Assembly (NCBI GenBank): GCA_934047225.1
Contig: OW204011.1
Coordinates: forward strand, 14,272,339-14,336,338
Reading direction: 5' to 3'
Length of the DNA stretch: 64,000 nt
Origin: Ypsolopha sequella
Taxonomy: Eukaryota; Arthropoda; Insecta; Lepidoptera; Ypsolophidae
Below are positions 52,421 to 62,450 of the stretch, one piece after another. The notes under the pieces are model-generated. The model was not told the origin of the DNA. It saw only the letters and a program-made list of their open reading frames with translations, and did not search any database. Made by a program: the position numbers and the translations under genes. Numbering within the stretch: the stretch's first letter is position 1; each line of letters opens with the position of its first letter.

Positions 52421-52819
52421 GTTTATTTGTCCGAAAGCATATTACAAAAGTCCTTATGTTGTACAAACGTGTTAATCAAATACTTTTACATGTCTAATTT
52501 ACTTAATTTTATAATGTGAAAAAACAATGTCAATTTATTCCTAATATAATGAAATAACACAAAATAGCACAATTCAAATATCAATGTCATTGTTTTCCAA
52601 AAAATATTTGACGCTGTAATACGATTTCTTCTTTAGGATCTTGAAGACTGTCGCTCTAAATTTTCTTTTTGGTAACTCTTTTATTTTATCTAGTAGTTTA
52701 TTGTAACGCGTTATTGCCATACTGTATATGCTATTGCCATGAAGTTTAGAGTTAGAAGGTGGCATTGTAAGTTGTATCCTATTACGAAGTCTACTTGACA
52801 CATATTTAGTCTGCTAATA

Positions 52820-53400
52820 ACTATGACAGAAATAAATTTCTATGTTTGAACACTTGGCGATTTATCCATCGCAAGGAGATATAAATTAACATTATATCAT
52901 TGCAGTATAGAAACGCAGAAATAAAAGTAAATCTGGATGTGAGGAGCTCTGAACCGGGAATCGAACCCGGGACCTGTCGCTTGCCGGGCGATTGCTCTAA
53001 TAATAATGTTAATTTATATCTCCTTGCGATGGATAAATCGCCAAGTGTTCAAACATAGAAATTTATTTCTGTCATAGTTTCGATAAGAGAAATGTGTATT
53101 CTTCACTACCCGATACTGTAACAGGTGACGGTAGGGCATAATGGTCTTTGACTAGCTTTGAATACACTAGCGTCCTCTAGGCGCCAAGTGGCTCACTATA
53201 AAGTGGGTATCTATAAATAACATTGCAGTATGGGAAAGCACATCGGTAAATTCACGAGTTGTGTTGAGACCTGGATAGCTCAGAGGTTAGAGCAATCGCC
53301 CGGCAAGCGAGAGGTCCCGGGTTCGATTCCCGGTTCAGAGCTCCTCACATCCAGATTTACTTTTATTTCTGCGTTTCTATACTGCAATGATATAATGTTA
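52820..53400. mobile_element. mirrored tRNA-containing element, copy 3
   Basis: 581 bp flanked by a perfect 16-bp duplication ATTTAGTCTGCTAATA (52804-52819 and 53401-53416). Left part: block X inverted and a truncated inverted tRNA-like region (52940-52998). Right part: block X, middle and tRNA-like region forward (53270-53345, box B GGTTCGATTCC). A head-to-head pair inserted as one unit. Confidence 0.88.
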
Positions 53401-53402
53401 AT

Positions 53403-53738
53403 TTAGTCTGCTAATATTACTTCGTAATAGGCCTCTCTATATATATTTTTTTATTTTTTTCTGTTAAAGTAGGTTAAGCTCATTCATCATTATGTCATAA
53501 GGTTGTATATATATTTTTTATTCATATATCAAAATGCCATTCATTTAAACTCATTAGTCATAAGGTTGTATATATTTTATGTCATTCACTATGTATAATT
53601 CGACTGATGCCGGCCCCAAAGTGGGCCGAAATATATTTGAAACTCCGTACAAAAACTTAATTTCGTTTTTGTACGGAGTTTCAATTATGCAAAAAATAAA
53701 ATAAATGCTTTGTGTAACAAAATATATATATTTATTAC
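53403..53738. mobile_element. older insertion beside copy 3
   Basis: A segment between ATTTAGTCTGCT at 53401 and again at 53739-53750. The same 12 bp also precede copy 3, so this element seems to have inserted first and copy 3 then entered its left border. It contains a perfect hairpin with 18-bp arms (GAAACTCCGTACAAAAAC and complement, 53638-53681) and two GTCATAAGGTTGTATATA repeats. Confidence 0.65.
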
Positions 53739-53926
53739 ATTTAGTCTGCTGAAAATACTTGTAGTTAAATTTAACGAAAAGAAGACATTCCAGAATATAG
53801 ACTGAAGAGAGTGGTATTATTCCCAGGTTTTTGAAATCGGGTCTACACTTGTCCCTGTCCACACTCATATCCACGTTTCAGCGACGATTATTACCTACTT
53901 CCCAGAGCGACGGGTAGTGAGCGACG

Positions 53927-54598
53927 TTGTACAGTGGAGACCGCATCAAGTAAGACACATTGGACTTTGTACCTATCTTATATTGTACAGTGGAGACCGC
54001 ATCAAGTAAGACACATTGGACTTTGTACCTATCTTATATTGTACAGTGGAAACCGCATCAAGTAAGACACATTGGACTTTGTACCTATCTTATATTGTAC
54101 AGTGGAGACCGCATCAAGTAAGACACATTGGACTTTGTACCTATCTTATATTGTACAGTGGAGACCGCATCAAGTAAGACACATTGGACTTTGTACCTAT
54201 CTTATATTGTACAGTGGAGACCGCATCAAGTAAGACACATTGGACTTTGTACCTATCTTATATTGTACAGTGGAGACCGCATCAAGTAAGACACATTGGA
54301 CTTTGTACCTATCTTATATTGTACAGTGGAGACCGCATCAAGTAAGACACATTGGACTTTGTACCTATCTTATATTGTACAGTGGAGACCGCATCAAGTA
54401 AGACACATTGGACTTTGTACCTATCTTATATTGTACAGTGGAGACCGCATCAAGTAAGACACATTGGACTTTGTACCTATCTTATATTGTACAGTGGAGA
54501 CCGCATCAAGTAAGACACATTGGACTTTGTACCTATCTTATATTGTACAGTGGAGACCGCATCAAGTAAGACACATTGGACTTTGTACCTATCTTATA
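53927..54598. repeat. 12 x 56-bp tandem array
   Basis: Twelve head-to-tail units of exactly 56 bp (TTGTACAGTGGAGACCGCAT, CAAGTAAGACACATTGGACT, TTGTACCTATCTTATA), starts at 53927, 53983 and so on to 54543. The only variation I saw is GTGGAAACC for GTGGAGACC in the third unit. Confidence 0.97.
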
Positions 54599-54658
54599 TT
54601 CTTCTCGGTAGGGGCTAATATCGTACTGCAAGTGTATAGCTTGATGTGGTCTCCACTG
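53932..54658. mobile_element. TA-flanked MITE with amplified terminal repeat
   Basis: Left end CAGTGGAGACCGCATCAAG and right end CTTGATGTGGTCTCCACTG are inverted repeats with one mismatch, flanked by TA on both sides. Between them the left terminal segment is repeated as part of a 56-bp tandem array. No transposase. Confidence 0.85.
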
Positions 54659-54719
54659 TACTACGGGAAATTTGTCGTTACTCATACATGAAAATCATAT
54701 ATGGACAGCGTCCGGCCCG

Positions 54720-54898
54720 CTTTTGTTTTTTGTTTAAGTTGGCAAAATTAAGTTTTGCAGTTTTGTTTCATAAAATTTGTAGGTAGTGATAAGATTGTAA
54801 TTTCTGTTTAAACTATTTAAGTCATATTATATTAAAACCTATTTAAATGGTACGGAACCCTCAGGGTGCGAATCCTACTCGCACTTGACCGGTTGTAT
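54720..54898 (-). repeat. CCGGCCAAGTGCGAG-type element, truncated
   Basis: Ends GGTACGGAACCCTCAGGGTG, CTACTCGCACTTGACCGGTT; left side incomplete. Confidence 0.75.
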
Positions 54899-55147
54899 CT
54901 ACTTCTCTCCAGCCATCTTACCAGAGCTAACTTCACTCAGTTTCAAGGTTATTTTTTAACCTGTTTTCGCTTATTTTAAGCTTATTTTCCAGAACATAAA
55001 CTATTTGCTACGGCGTAGCAGGCGCTACGAAGCGGCTACAGTTCACCGCGTAGACCCGCTACGCATGCGTGCATTTTACCAAATTTACTTATAAGCTTCT
55101 ATTTACGAGGGAACGATTCGTACCCTTTACGAAATGCACAACTTAAA

Positions 55148-55600
55148 ATGGTTCTTCTTATTATCGAATTAGAGATATTAAATAAATGTCATTTCGCGGA
55201 CATAGTTTATTGTCAGTTGAATGAAGACTACATTTTTATGCCTTTTGCCGTAGAGACCCTGGGGCCGTGGGGACCAGACGCAAAGCGCCTATATAAGGAA
55301 ATATCGTCGAGGTTGGTCAACGCTTCCGGAGACCCAAGGGCTGGGACCTATTTTGGTCAGCGAATAAGCCTCGCAATACAGCGAGGCAACGCCGCCAGCC
55401 TATTGGGTACTCTCCCCGATGATGGCGGTGATCTGGCTCACATATTTTATTTGATCTAGAGCCCGCTATGAGACAGACTTAACTAAATTTTAAGTTAGTT
55501 TTATAAAAAAATCTATCATTATTTATATGTTATTTAAGTTTATAATACCAATTACATTAAATTAATATATGTTGAATGAATGAATGAATGAATTTTATTT
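55148..55600 (+). pseudogene. LINE C-terminal fragment with (GAAT)n tail
   Basis: Frame with MPFAVETLGPWGPDAKRL, then YFGQRISLAIQRGNAASLL and GTLP, the standard C-terminus of a lepidopteran LINE polyprotein. A TGAATGAATGAATGAATGAA tail follows at 55571-55592. 5' truncated. Confidence 0.82.
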
Positions 55601-55667
55601 CAGAAAGAAAAGTACATCGAAGTATTTTACATGATACCTTATCATATTACTTAGGTCTATCTTAACT

Positions 55668-56987
55668 TATTGTAGCATTGCAAATTTTGTAGGGTTGTTT
55701 ATCACAAAAAGTAACGTGGCGAAGTTTGGCTTGATGGTAAATTGCGTTTTACCCTCTTTTATAGACATGAAGATAATCGCGCGACTGCCGCGATGCTGAG
55801 AGTTTCTCGTTCATTTGTCGGCCGGAGCTGTAGCAGAATAGTCGTGTTGGTTGTTTCTTTATTTGATGGCGTTCAACGGTGAATGAAAATGGCGGAGGTG
55901 CCAACAGGAGTAGTGTTTTTGATATATTAGGTGGGTTTTTTGTGTTTAAATTTGGTTAATTAATCATTTGTGTGGAATAGTTTTATAATTTTGTTTTTGT
56001 ATTTCAGGAAGATTATTTTCGGAAAATTTAGAAAAGGAATTTTTTCGTCGGGTTGGTGGGAGTTCTGAATATTCGTCAGATCATGGTATGTATTGCTTTC
56101 TTTGTATTTTGAGTCACCGGAATTTTGTTCTCATTGTTCCGTGTGGTAAAGGTTTTAATATTGTTTTTTCTCTTCTAATTCCAGGGTGTTTTGTTTTCAA
56201 GATCTTCGTGTGTACAAGATCTTCTTGTTCCGAGTTTACCAGTTTCGTGATTTACCAGCTGGCAGAGTAATGACCGCCGCGTGGTGTACGCAGTAAGCAG
56301 TTCTTTTTGTCTGCGTGGACGTGGATCGTTGACCTTGAAGGGGGCAGCGGACGGCGTGTCATTTCCGTGGAGTTTAATGGAATAATACAAGTAGGTGTTG
56401 GAATTTTTACTTTTATCCACACACAATGGAGATACCTAGGACGGTATTGTTTTCTGGACACTTAGTTATGTGTCCTATTAGTATTCAAGGTTAAATTCTT
56501 CTTCCTGTTTCACCGAATAACCCAAACTGTAAAATTTAATGTTCTTTAATATTTTTTCTTTCCTGGTAGAACTGAATGGTGTACCAGACGATTTGGTTTA
56601 AGAGTATGTTCGACAAAAATTTATTGTTTGTAGGATCTATGGCTCCCCTGAGCTAGATTTTATTTAGAAAATTATTTCCCTTGTTTGTTTACAAGTTTTG
56701 TTACTTTTAAAGTTTTTTTTATTTAATGTAATTTTCACAAGATTCCATGTAATCTAGTTACCTGTGGATAAGGCGGTACCTAACACAACTATTTTAAGGT
56801 ACTTAAGGTCTTAGTAATGTCTTGGCAGGAACTTGCCAAATGAAGGTCTTGGCCAAACACTTGTAACTAAGATAAATTTTTCCGTTAACACCTTTCCTTA
56901 ACTTGTGAATGTTAGATTTTTAGTTTTGATAAAATTAAATAAACTTAATTGTATAGTACCTCGAAGTTTTCTTCAGAACCTTTTAAC
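55668..56987 (+). repeat. left (5') LTR, 1,320 bp
   Basis: From TATTGTAGCATTG (or TGTAGC at 55671) to CAGAACCTTTTAAC. About nine differences from the right LTR (for example AAGTAACGTGG against AAGTTACGCGG), so roughly 99% identity. The true LTR end may be CCTGACA at 57020, see findings. Confidence 0.92.
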
Positions 56988-59074
56988 CTTTTTTCTTCAG
57001 AACCTGTCGTGCACCTGACAATGGCGCCCTTACGTTTTTTAAATAATAATATTTGTCGAAGGGTTATTTGGTGAAACAGGGTTTTTTTTTTGTTGTTACT
57101 CGTTTTTTTGGTATGTGTAACATAATTTTTTTTGTGTACTGTGTATTTTGGTTTAGTGTGTGCTTTTGCACATATAAGGAAGCTTAAGTGCTAATTTTTT
57201 TTGTGAGTAACAACTTAAGGTGTATTTACACTGGTTTTTTTTTTGGTACCAAAAATTTTTTTTTTTAAATGGTTTTTTAATTTTTTTTAGTTTACACTGA
57301 GTTGTGTTTGTGGTTGTGTAAATTCCTTTTAGCACTCAGTGAATTTGGTACCAAATTAATTTGTAAAAAAAACACTTGTAAGAAACAGGAAGCAGATTTT
57401 TTTTTTTTTTTTAAATGGATACTAAACAAGTATTGTTTCACGCCCTCTTAAAGGATGAATTGATTTACGAGTTTAATATTCGCGCCGACACGCCATCACT
57501 CACGGTTTTAGGTCTTTGGACGCTGTTAAGGAAACCATTTTTTTTTTGTGTGTTTTGGTTGTTGATACCTCGGCATTTTATTTTGTTTTAATTTTATTGT
57601 GGTTTTATTGGAGTTTTGTTTTTTTTTTGTTAATGTATGGAGTCTCAAAACAGTGATTGTGGGTTTTTACACTAATCTTTGGATTGAGCTTCGTGCATGA
57701 GGTTGTAATTTTACAATTCTCGAGTTTTGGGGTTATGTTTTTTAATTTATTTTATTGGGGTTAGTTTGTGGTTCAGCTCGCTGCTCGAGTTGTTCCGGGT
57801 TTTGTTTTACTTGCTTTTAGGCAAGAGCCGAGGTATCGGGCAGGTTTATTTGTTTGTTTTGTTTTTTTTAACCGTCATATAATAAACATGGGGGTAATTT
57901 TTTTTCTTTAGTAATGTTTTTTTAAGTTACTCAAATTTTTGTTTTTTTTGTTTGTTTTGGGGGATTTTTTCTTCAACTAAAATTGAGTAATCGTTTTTAT
58001 TTTATGACGTTTTTGTCAGGGTTTTGGTTAGTTTCACGGACTCACGTGTTAGTGAGATTCGTGTTTTGTTTAAAATTTATTCCCCCTGCGGGATTTGTTA
58101 GTGACGCGACTTTTATTCGTAATGATCCCGTTTTTCCACTTTTGTTTCATTCGCGAGCCCGGGTGGGAGTTGAGTTTGATTTCATGGCCGGTGTTTTAGT
58201 GTCCCAACAATATATTTGGGGGGATACCTAATCTTGTTTGAAAGGTTACTGACGGACAGCATAGTCTGGCTCGTTAAGAAGTTTGGATGTTATGTTTAAA
58301 TGGATAGAATGCAGAGAGGTATGGAAGTAAGGTTGGTGATGTATGCTAGGATACACTGGGCCGGTTTTGTTAGAAGTCAAATTTCGACAGTGACCTACTC
58401 CAGCTCAAAGAGGTCTCGGTTTTTTTTTTTTTTGGTGTGGGCCATTACACACTTTTGTCCGCTGCCGTTTGGTGGTATAGGGTAGCCGGGGTTTTTTTTT
58501 GGAAGTGGGCGATAATCCCTGGACGGCTGGGAGTTACTCGTTTGAGTCTCCTGGTGTTTTTTTCCTCTCACTGGAGTGGCTTGTTTGTGCCGGTAAGTTC
58601 GATTAAGTTCGTTGATTCCGGTGATACAGGTCATGTTGATGGTGAGGGGCCGAGGCGGAACTCTTGAATGATTTCATTTGTTTTATTTTTATAGTTGGGG
58701 GGTAGCATTTTATCATTACGAATACTAGCGCACTACTTTTGTTGTTCCTGCAGGAAGGGTTACTTTTGTTTGGTTTTTGTTTTTATTGTCGTGGGTTCGA
58801 CTTTGTTTTGGGTTTTGACGGTTGTTTGTTTCTCTTGTTTTATGTTTGTCTTTGGTTTTTATTTGGTTTTGTTTGTAGGTGTGCTGTTTTCAGGCACTTA
58901 CTTTAGTTATTAGGTTTTTGTTTTGTGTTGGTTTTTTTTATAAAATCATCAGGGGGGTTAATTTGTTTTTTTCTTTTGGTTTTTTTTTAAAAAAAAATTA
59001 GTTTTTTTGTTGTGGTTTTACGCTGAGGGCAGCGATCGGTGCTCTAGGCGCACCTCTTATGCTTCGGGAGGGGG
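56988..59074 (+). other. non-coding internal region of LTR element
   Basis: Runs of T and TG, several short frames of 60-80 codons with no recognised domain. PBS-like TGGCGCCC at 57022 and polypurine tract at 59066-59074. Confidence 0.8.
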
Positions 59075-60394
59075 TATTGTAGCATTGCAAATTTTGTAGG
59101 GTTGTTTATCACAAAAAGTTACGCGGCGAAGTTTGGCTTGATGGTAAATTGCGTTTTACCCTCTTTTATAGACATGAAGATAATCGCGCGACTGCCGCGA
59201 TGCTGAGAGTTTCTCGTTCATTTGTCGGCCGGAGCTGTAGCAGAATAGTCGTGTTGGTTGTTTCTTTATTTGATGGCGTTCAACGGCGAATGAAAATGGC
59301 GGAGGTGCCAACAGGAGTAGTGTTTTTGATATATTAGGTGGGTTTTTTGTGTTTAAATTTGGTTAATTATTCATTTGTGTGGAATAGTTTTATAATTTTG
59401 TTTTTGTATTTCAGGAAGATTATTTTCTGACAATTTAGAAAAGGAATTTTTTCGTCGGGTTGGTGGGAGTTCTGAATATTCGTCAGATCATGGTATGTAT
59501 TGCTTTCTTTGTATTTTGAGTCACCGGAATTTTGTTCTCATTGTTCCGTGTGGTAAAGGTTTTAATATTGTTTTTTCTCTTCTAATTCCAGGGTGTTTTG
59601 TTTTCAAGATCTTCGTGTGTACAAGATCTTCTTGTTCCGAGTTTACCAGTTTCGTGATTTACCAGCTGGCAGAGTAATGACCGCCGCGTGGTGTACGCAG
59701 TAAGCAGTTCTTTTTGTCTGCGTGGACGTGGATCGTTGACCTTGAAGGGGGCAGCGGACGGCGTGTCATTTCCGTGGAGTTTAATGGAATAATACAAGTA
59801 GGTGTTGGAATTTTTACTTTTATCCACACACAATGGAGATACCTAGGACGGTATTGTTTTCTGGACACTTAGTTATGTGTCCTATTAGTATTCAAGGTTA
59901 AATTCTTCTTCCTGTTTCACCGAATAACCCAAACTGTAAAATTTAATGTTCTGTAATATTTTTTCTTTCCTGGTAGAACTGAATGGTGTACCAGACGATT
60001 TGGTTTAAGAGTATGTTCGACAAAAATTTATTGTTTGTAGGATCTACGGCTCCCCTGAGCTAGATTTTATTTAGAAAATTATTTCCCTTGTTTGTTTACA
60101 AGTTTTGTTACTTTTAAAGTTTTTTTTATTTAATGTAATTTTCACAAGATTCCATGTAATCTAGTTACCTGTGGATAAGGCGGTACCTAACACAACTATT
60201 TTAAGGTACTTAAGGTCTTAGTAATGTCTTGGCAGGAACTTGCCAAATGAAGGTCTTGGCCAAACACTTGTAACTAAGATAAATTTTTCCGTTAACACCT
60301 TTCCTTAACTTGTGAATGTTAGATTTTTAGTTTTGATAAAATTAAATAAACTTAATTGTATAGTACCTCGAAGTTTTCTTCAGAACCTTTTAAC
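59075..60394 (+). repeat. right (3') LTR, 1,320 bp
   Basis: Same length as the left LTR. It carries three short frames identical to those in the left LTR, which are repeats of one another rather than genes. Confidence 0.92.
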
Positions 60395-60712
60395 AACTAT
60401 TAGGTTACAATTAGGTCACTGTTTAGTTTTATCTTGTTCAGTTGCATGACCGGTGGAAAGACCGGGTACCTGCCGGTCGTGCCATCTGACATTATGTGTA
60501 TACATTGAATTTGCTTATTTGCAGGTATAACAATGTATGTAGCATGTATAAATTTGGAATGTGAAATTGAATATACAACTTAAAATCAAAAATGTTTAAA
60601 TTACATAACATAATAAAAGAACATTAATGCAAATAAATTATCAACGGGTAACAGGGGTCGAAAGCTAAAAACCGTGCTAGTCAAAAACTGTTTGACGGTC
60701 GAGTAGTTCGCT

Positions 60713-60875
60713 GTTAGGCTTTTCCGGCAAAATTTGTTATTTTATGCATAACGTAGTAAACATATTAACGTAGTAAATGTATGAGCACAAACTTAAAACA
60801 CACTATTAAGTGTTTGTGCCCATACATTTACTACGTAGTAAGTAAAATAACAAAATTTTGCCAGAAAAGCCTAAC
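60713..60875. repeat. fold-back element
   Basis: GTTAGGCTTTTCCGGCAAAA and GTAGTAAATGTATGAGCACA pair with complements at 60815-60875. Internal ACGTAGTAAACATATTA doubling on the left arm. Confidence 0.82.
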
Positions 60876-61189
60876 TGACATTAAGACTGTACCTGAGCAT
60901 AGAGCATGACCAACTCCAGGCTATCTAGGATTCGTTTGAAGAAATTCGTTCTCTCCTTGTATTGAAAAAAACATATTTGGTTTATTAATCTTTTCTCTAG
61001 TAATCTTACGTATAAACAATGTACTAAGGTTTATACTTTTGTCAAAAAAAAATGTTTTGCACCCTCTTTTTTTTGTTTTCAAACGTTCGCTTCAAGAACG
61101 CGGTTAAGAGATCAACTTGATTTTTTTTTTCATAATAGAAAAAAGGAAGGTATATCACCTAAATTCCATATTTTTTTCCCAATAAAATA

Positions 61190-61330
61190 TTTCAGTATTA
61201 GCTAAAAACACACCAATTTGTTGTTTCGCTGCGTGATCACTAGTATTACGCGTCCAAGAAAAAGAGGCCAAAAAGCCAATATATAATCGCCTCTATGAAA
61301 AGCAAATAAAGTCTTTGCCTTTATAATCTT
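61190..61330 (+). repeat. GTTTCGCTGCGTGATCACTA repeat, copy 2
   Basis: Second copy, followed directly by a plus-strand LINE-tail repeat (61335-61625). Confidence 0.85.
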
Positions 61331-61334
61331 TTTG

Positions 61335-61625
61335 GCAGGTGGTAGAGCTGATGCCGGGCTCGACTGTGGAGGTACCACCATCTTACTTGGAGACCACCTC
61401 GAAGTTATTCGGGGGAGGGTAAGAGGACAGATCACAGGCAAAAAACCAGGAAGCCCACCATGCCTGGGACCGATGGATGACGGTATATCCATCCCTAATA
61501 GCCGGGCCTTATATGGAACAGACTGGCGACGGGCAGCGGCGTCACTGGTGCGAGGGTTCCGGCACCGCGCTCACCAACCCGCCTGCCCAGCGTGTGTGAG
61601 TATGGGCAATTCTTCCAGGATTGGC
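61335..61625 (+). repeat. LINE-tail repeat, plus copy
   Basis: Very similar to 42100-42360 (GGCTCGACTGTGGAGGTACC, TTATATGGAACAGACTGGCG, CCAGCGTGTGTGAGTATGGG) but stops before the terminal AYVQQWT part. Confidence 0.85.
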
Positions 61626-61689
61626 AAAGTCCACCTAAATTCCATAATTCCATAATAAAGAATCACCTAAATTCCATATTTTTTTCCCA

Positions 61690-61785
61690 ATAAAATATTT
61701 CAGTATTAGCTAAAAACACACCAATTTGTTGTTTCGCTGCGTGACCATTAGTATTACGCGTCCAAGAAAAAGAGGCCAATGAAAC
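61690..61785 (+). repeat. GTTTCGCTGCGTGACCATTA repeat, copy 3
   Basis: Third, shortened copy. Its end leads straight into the first 17-bp tandem array. Confidence 0.85.
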
Positions 61786-61786
61786 A

Positions 61787-61948
61787 ACATAAAAGTATTA
61801 CCACTATAAAAGTATTACCACTACAAAAGAATTACTCCTACAAAAGTATTAACCCTACAAAAGTATTACCCTTACAAAAGTATTACCCTTACAAAAGTAT
61901 TACCCTTACAAAAGTATTACCCTTACAAAAGTATTACCCCTATAAACA
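61787..61948 (+). repeat. 17-bp tandem array 1
   Basis: About nine to ten units of CAAAAGTATTACCCTTA-type sequence with small changes, most regular at 61856-61940. Confidence 0.92.
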
Positions 61949-62255
61949 GACTGAAAACCGACGTTGTGGTCTTATACGGCCATAACATAAATGTCGAGTC
62001 GTAGCCCTTTTTGCTACCGTGGCACATAGGTACACATCAACACATTTGTAAGAAACGAATGTCTTTGTTATGTTATTAAAAGACAGGTTTATGTGAAATG
62101 CATTTTTTGTTTTTCTATTATTTTTCTTTTATTTTCCGTACGTGTTAATTATTAAGTATTTTAGAGATAAGCTGAATTTCGTATTCCTCAGTTTTGTGTA
62201 TGTATGTGTTATATTGCTTAATAAATGTTCTATCTATCTATATATCTACAAAACT

Positions 62256-62450
62256 TTTACCACTACAAAAGAATTACCCCTAAAAAAGTATTACCTCTAC
62301 AAAAGTATTACCCCTACAAAAGTATTACCCCTACAAAAATATTACCTTTACAAAAGTATTACCCCTACAAAAGTGTTACCCTTACAAAAGTATTACCACT
62401 ACAAAAGTGTTACCCTTACCACTACAAAACTATTATCCGTACAAAAGAGG
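62256..62450 (+). repeat. 17-bp tandem array 2
   Basis: About eleven units of the same 17-bp motif (CAAAAGTATTACCCCTA), separated from the first array by about 310 bp of unrelated sequence. Confidence 0.92.

Larger units (their letters stand above)
52383..53874 (-). pseudogene. LINE 3' end interrupted by nested insertions
   Basis: Minus-strand reverse-transcriptase C-terminus in two pieces. At 53760-53874 it has CRPDFKNLGI and YILECLLFVKFN. At 52574-52801 it has MPPSNSKLHGNSIY and KELPKRKFRATVFKILKKK, then SYYSVKYFLE and a stop. The 3' end is an (ATTG)n tail at 52383-52417, usual for such LINEs. Insertions of 53403-53738 and 52820-53400 split it. Confidence 0.8.
55668..60394 (+). mobile_element. 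non-coding LTR retrotransposon (LARD-like)
   Basis: Two 1,320-bp direct repeats enclose 2,087 bp. A PBS-like TGGCGCCC (57022-57029) lies near the left LTR and a GGGAGGGGG polypurine tract (59066-59074) directly before the right one, so it reads left to right. The internal part is T/G-rich and has no gag or pol similarity in any frame. Candidate target duplication AACT (55664-55667 and 60395-60398). Must have been mobilised in trans. Confidence 0.88.

Noticed and set aside
53927..54598. CRISPR-like array
   Set aside because: Units are contiguous 56-bp tandem copies with no unique spacers, in an insect genome. It is a satellite within a MITE.
55148..55459. Small host gene of 103 codons
   Set aside because: Residues match the C-terminus of LINE polyproteins and a microsatellite tail follows.
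56088..56461. Conserved small ORFs present twice (56088-56461 and 59495-59868)
   Set aside because: They are identical because they lie in the two LTRs of one element, not because of selection on protein.
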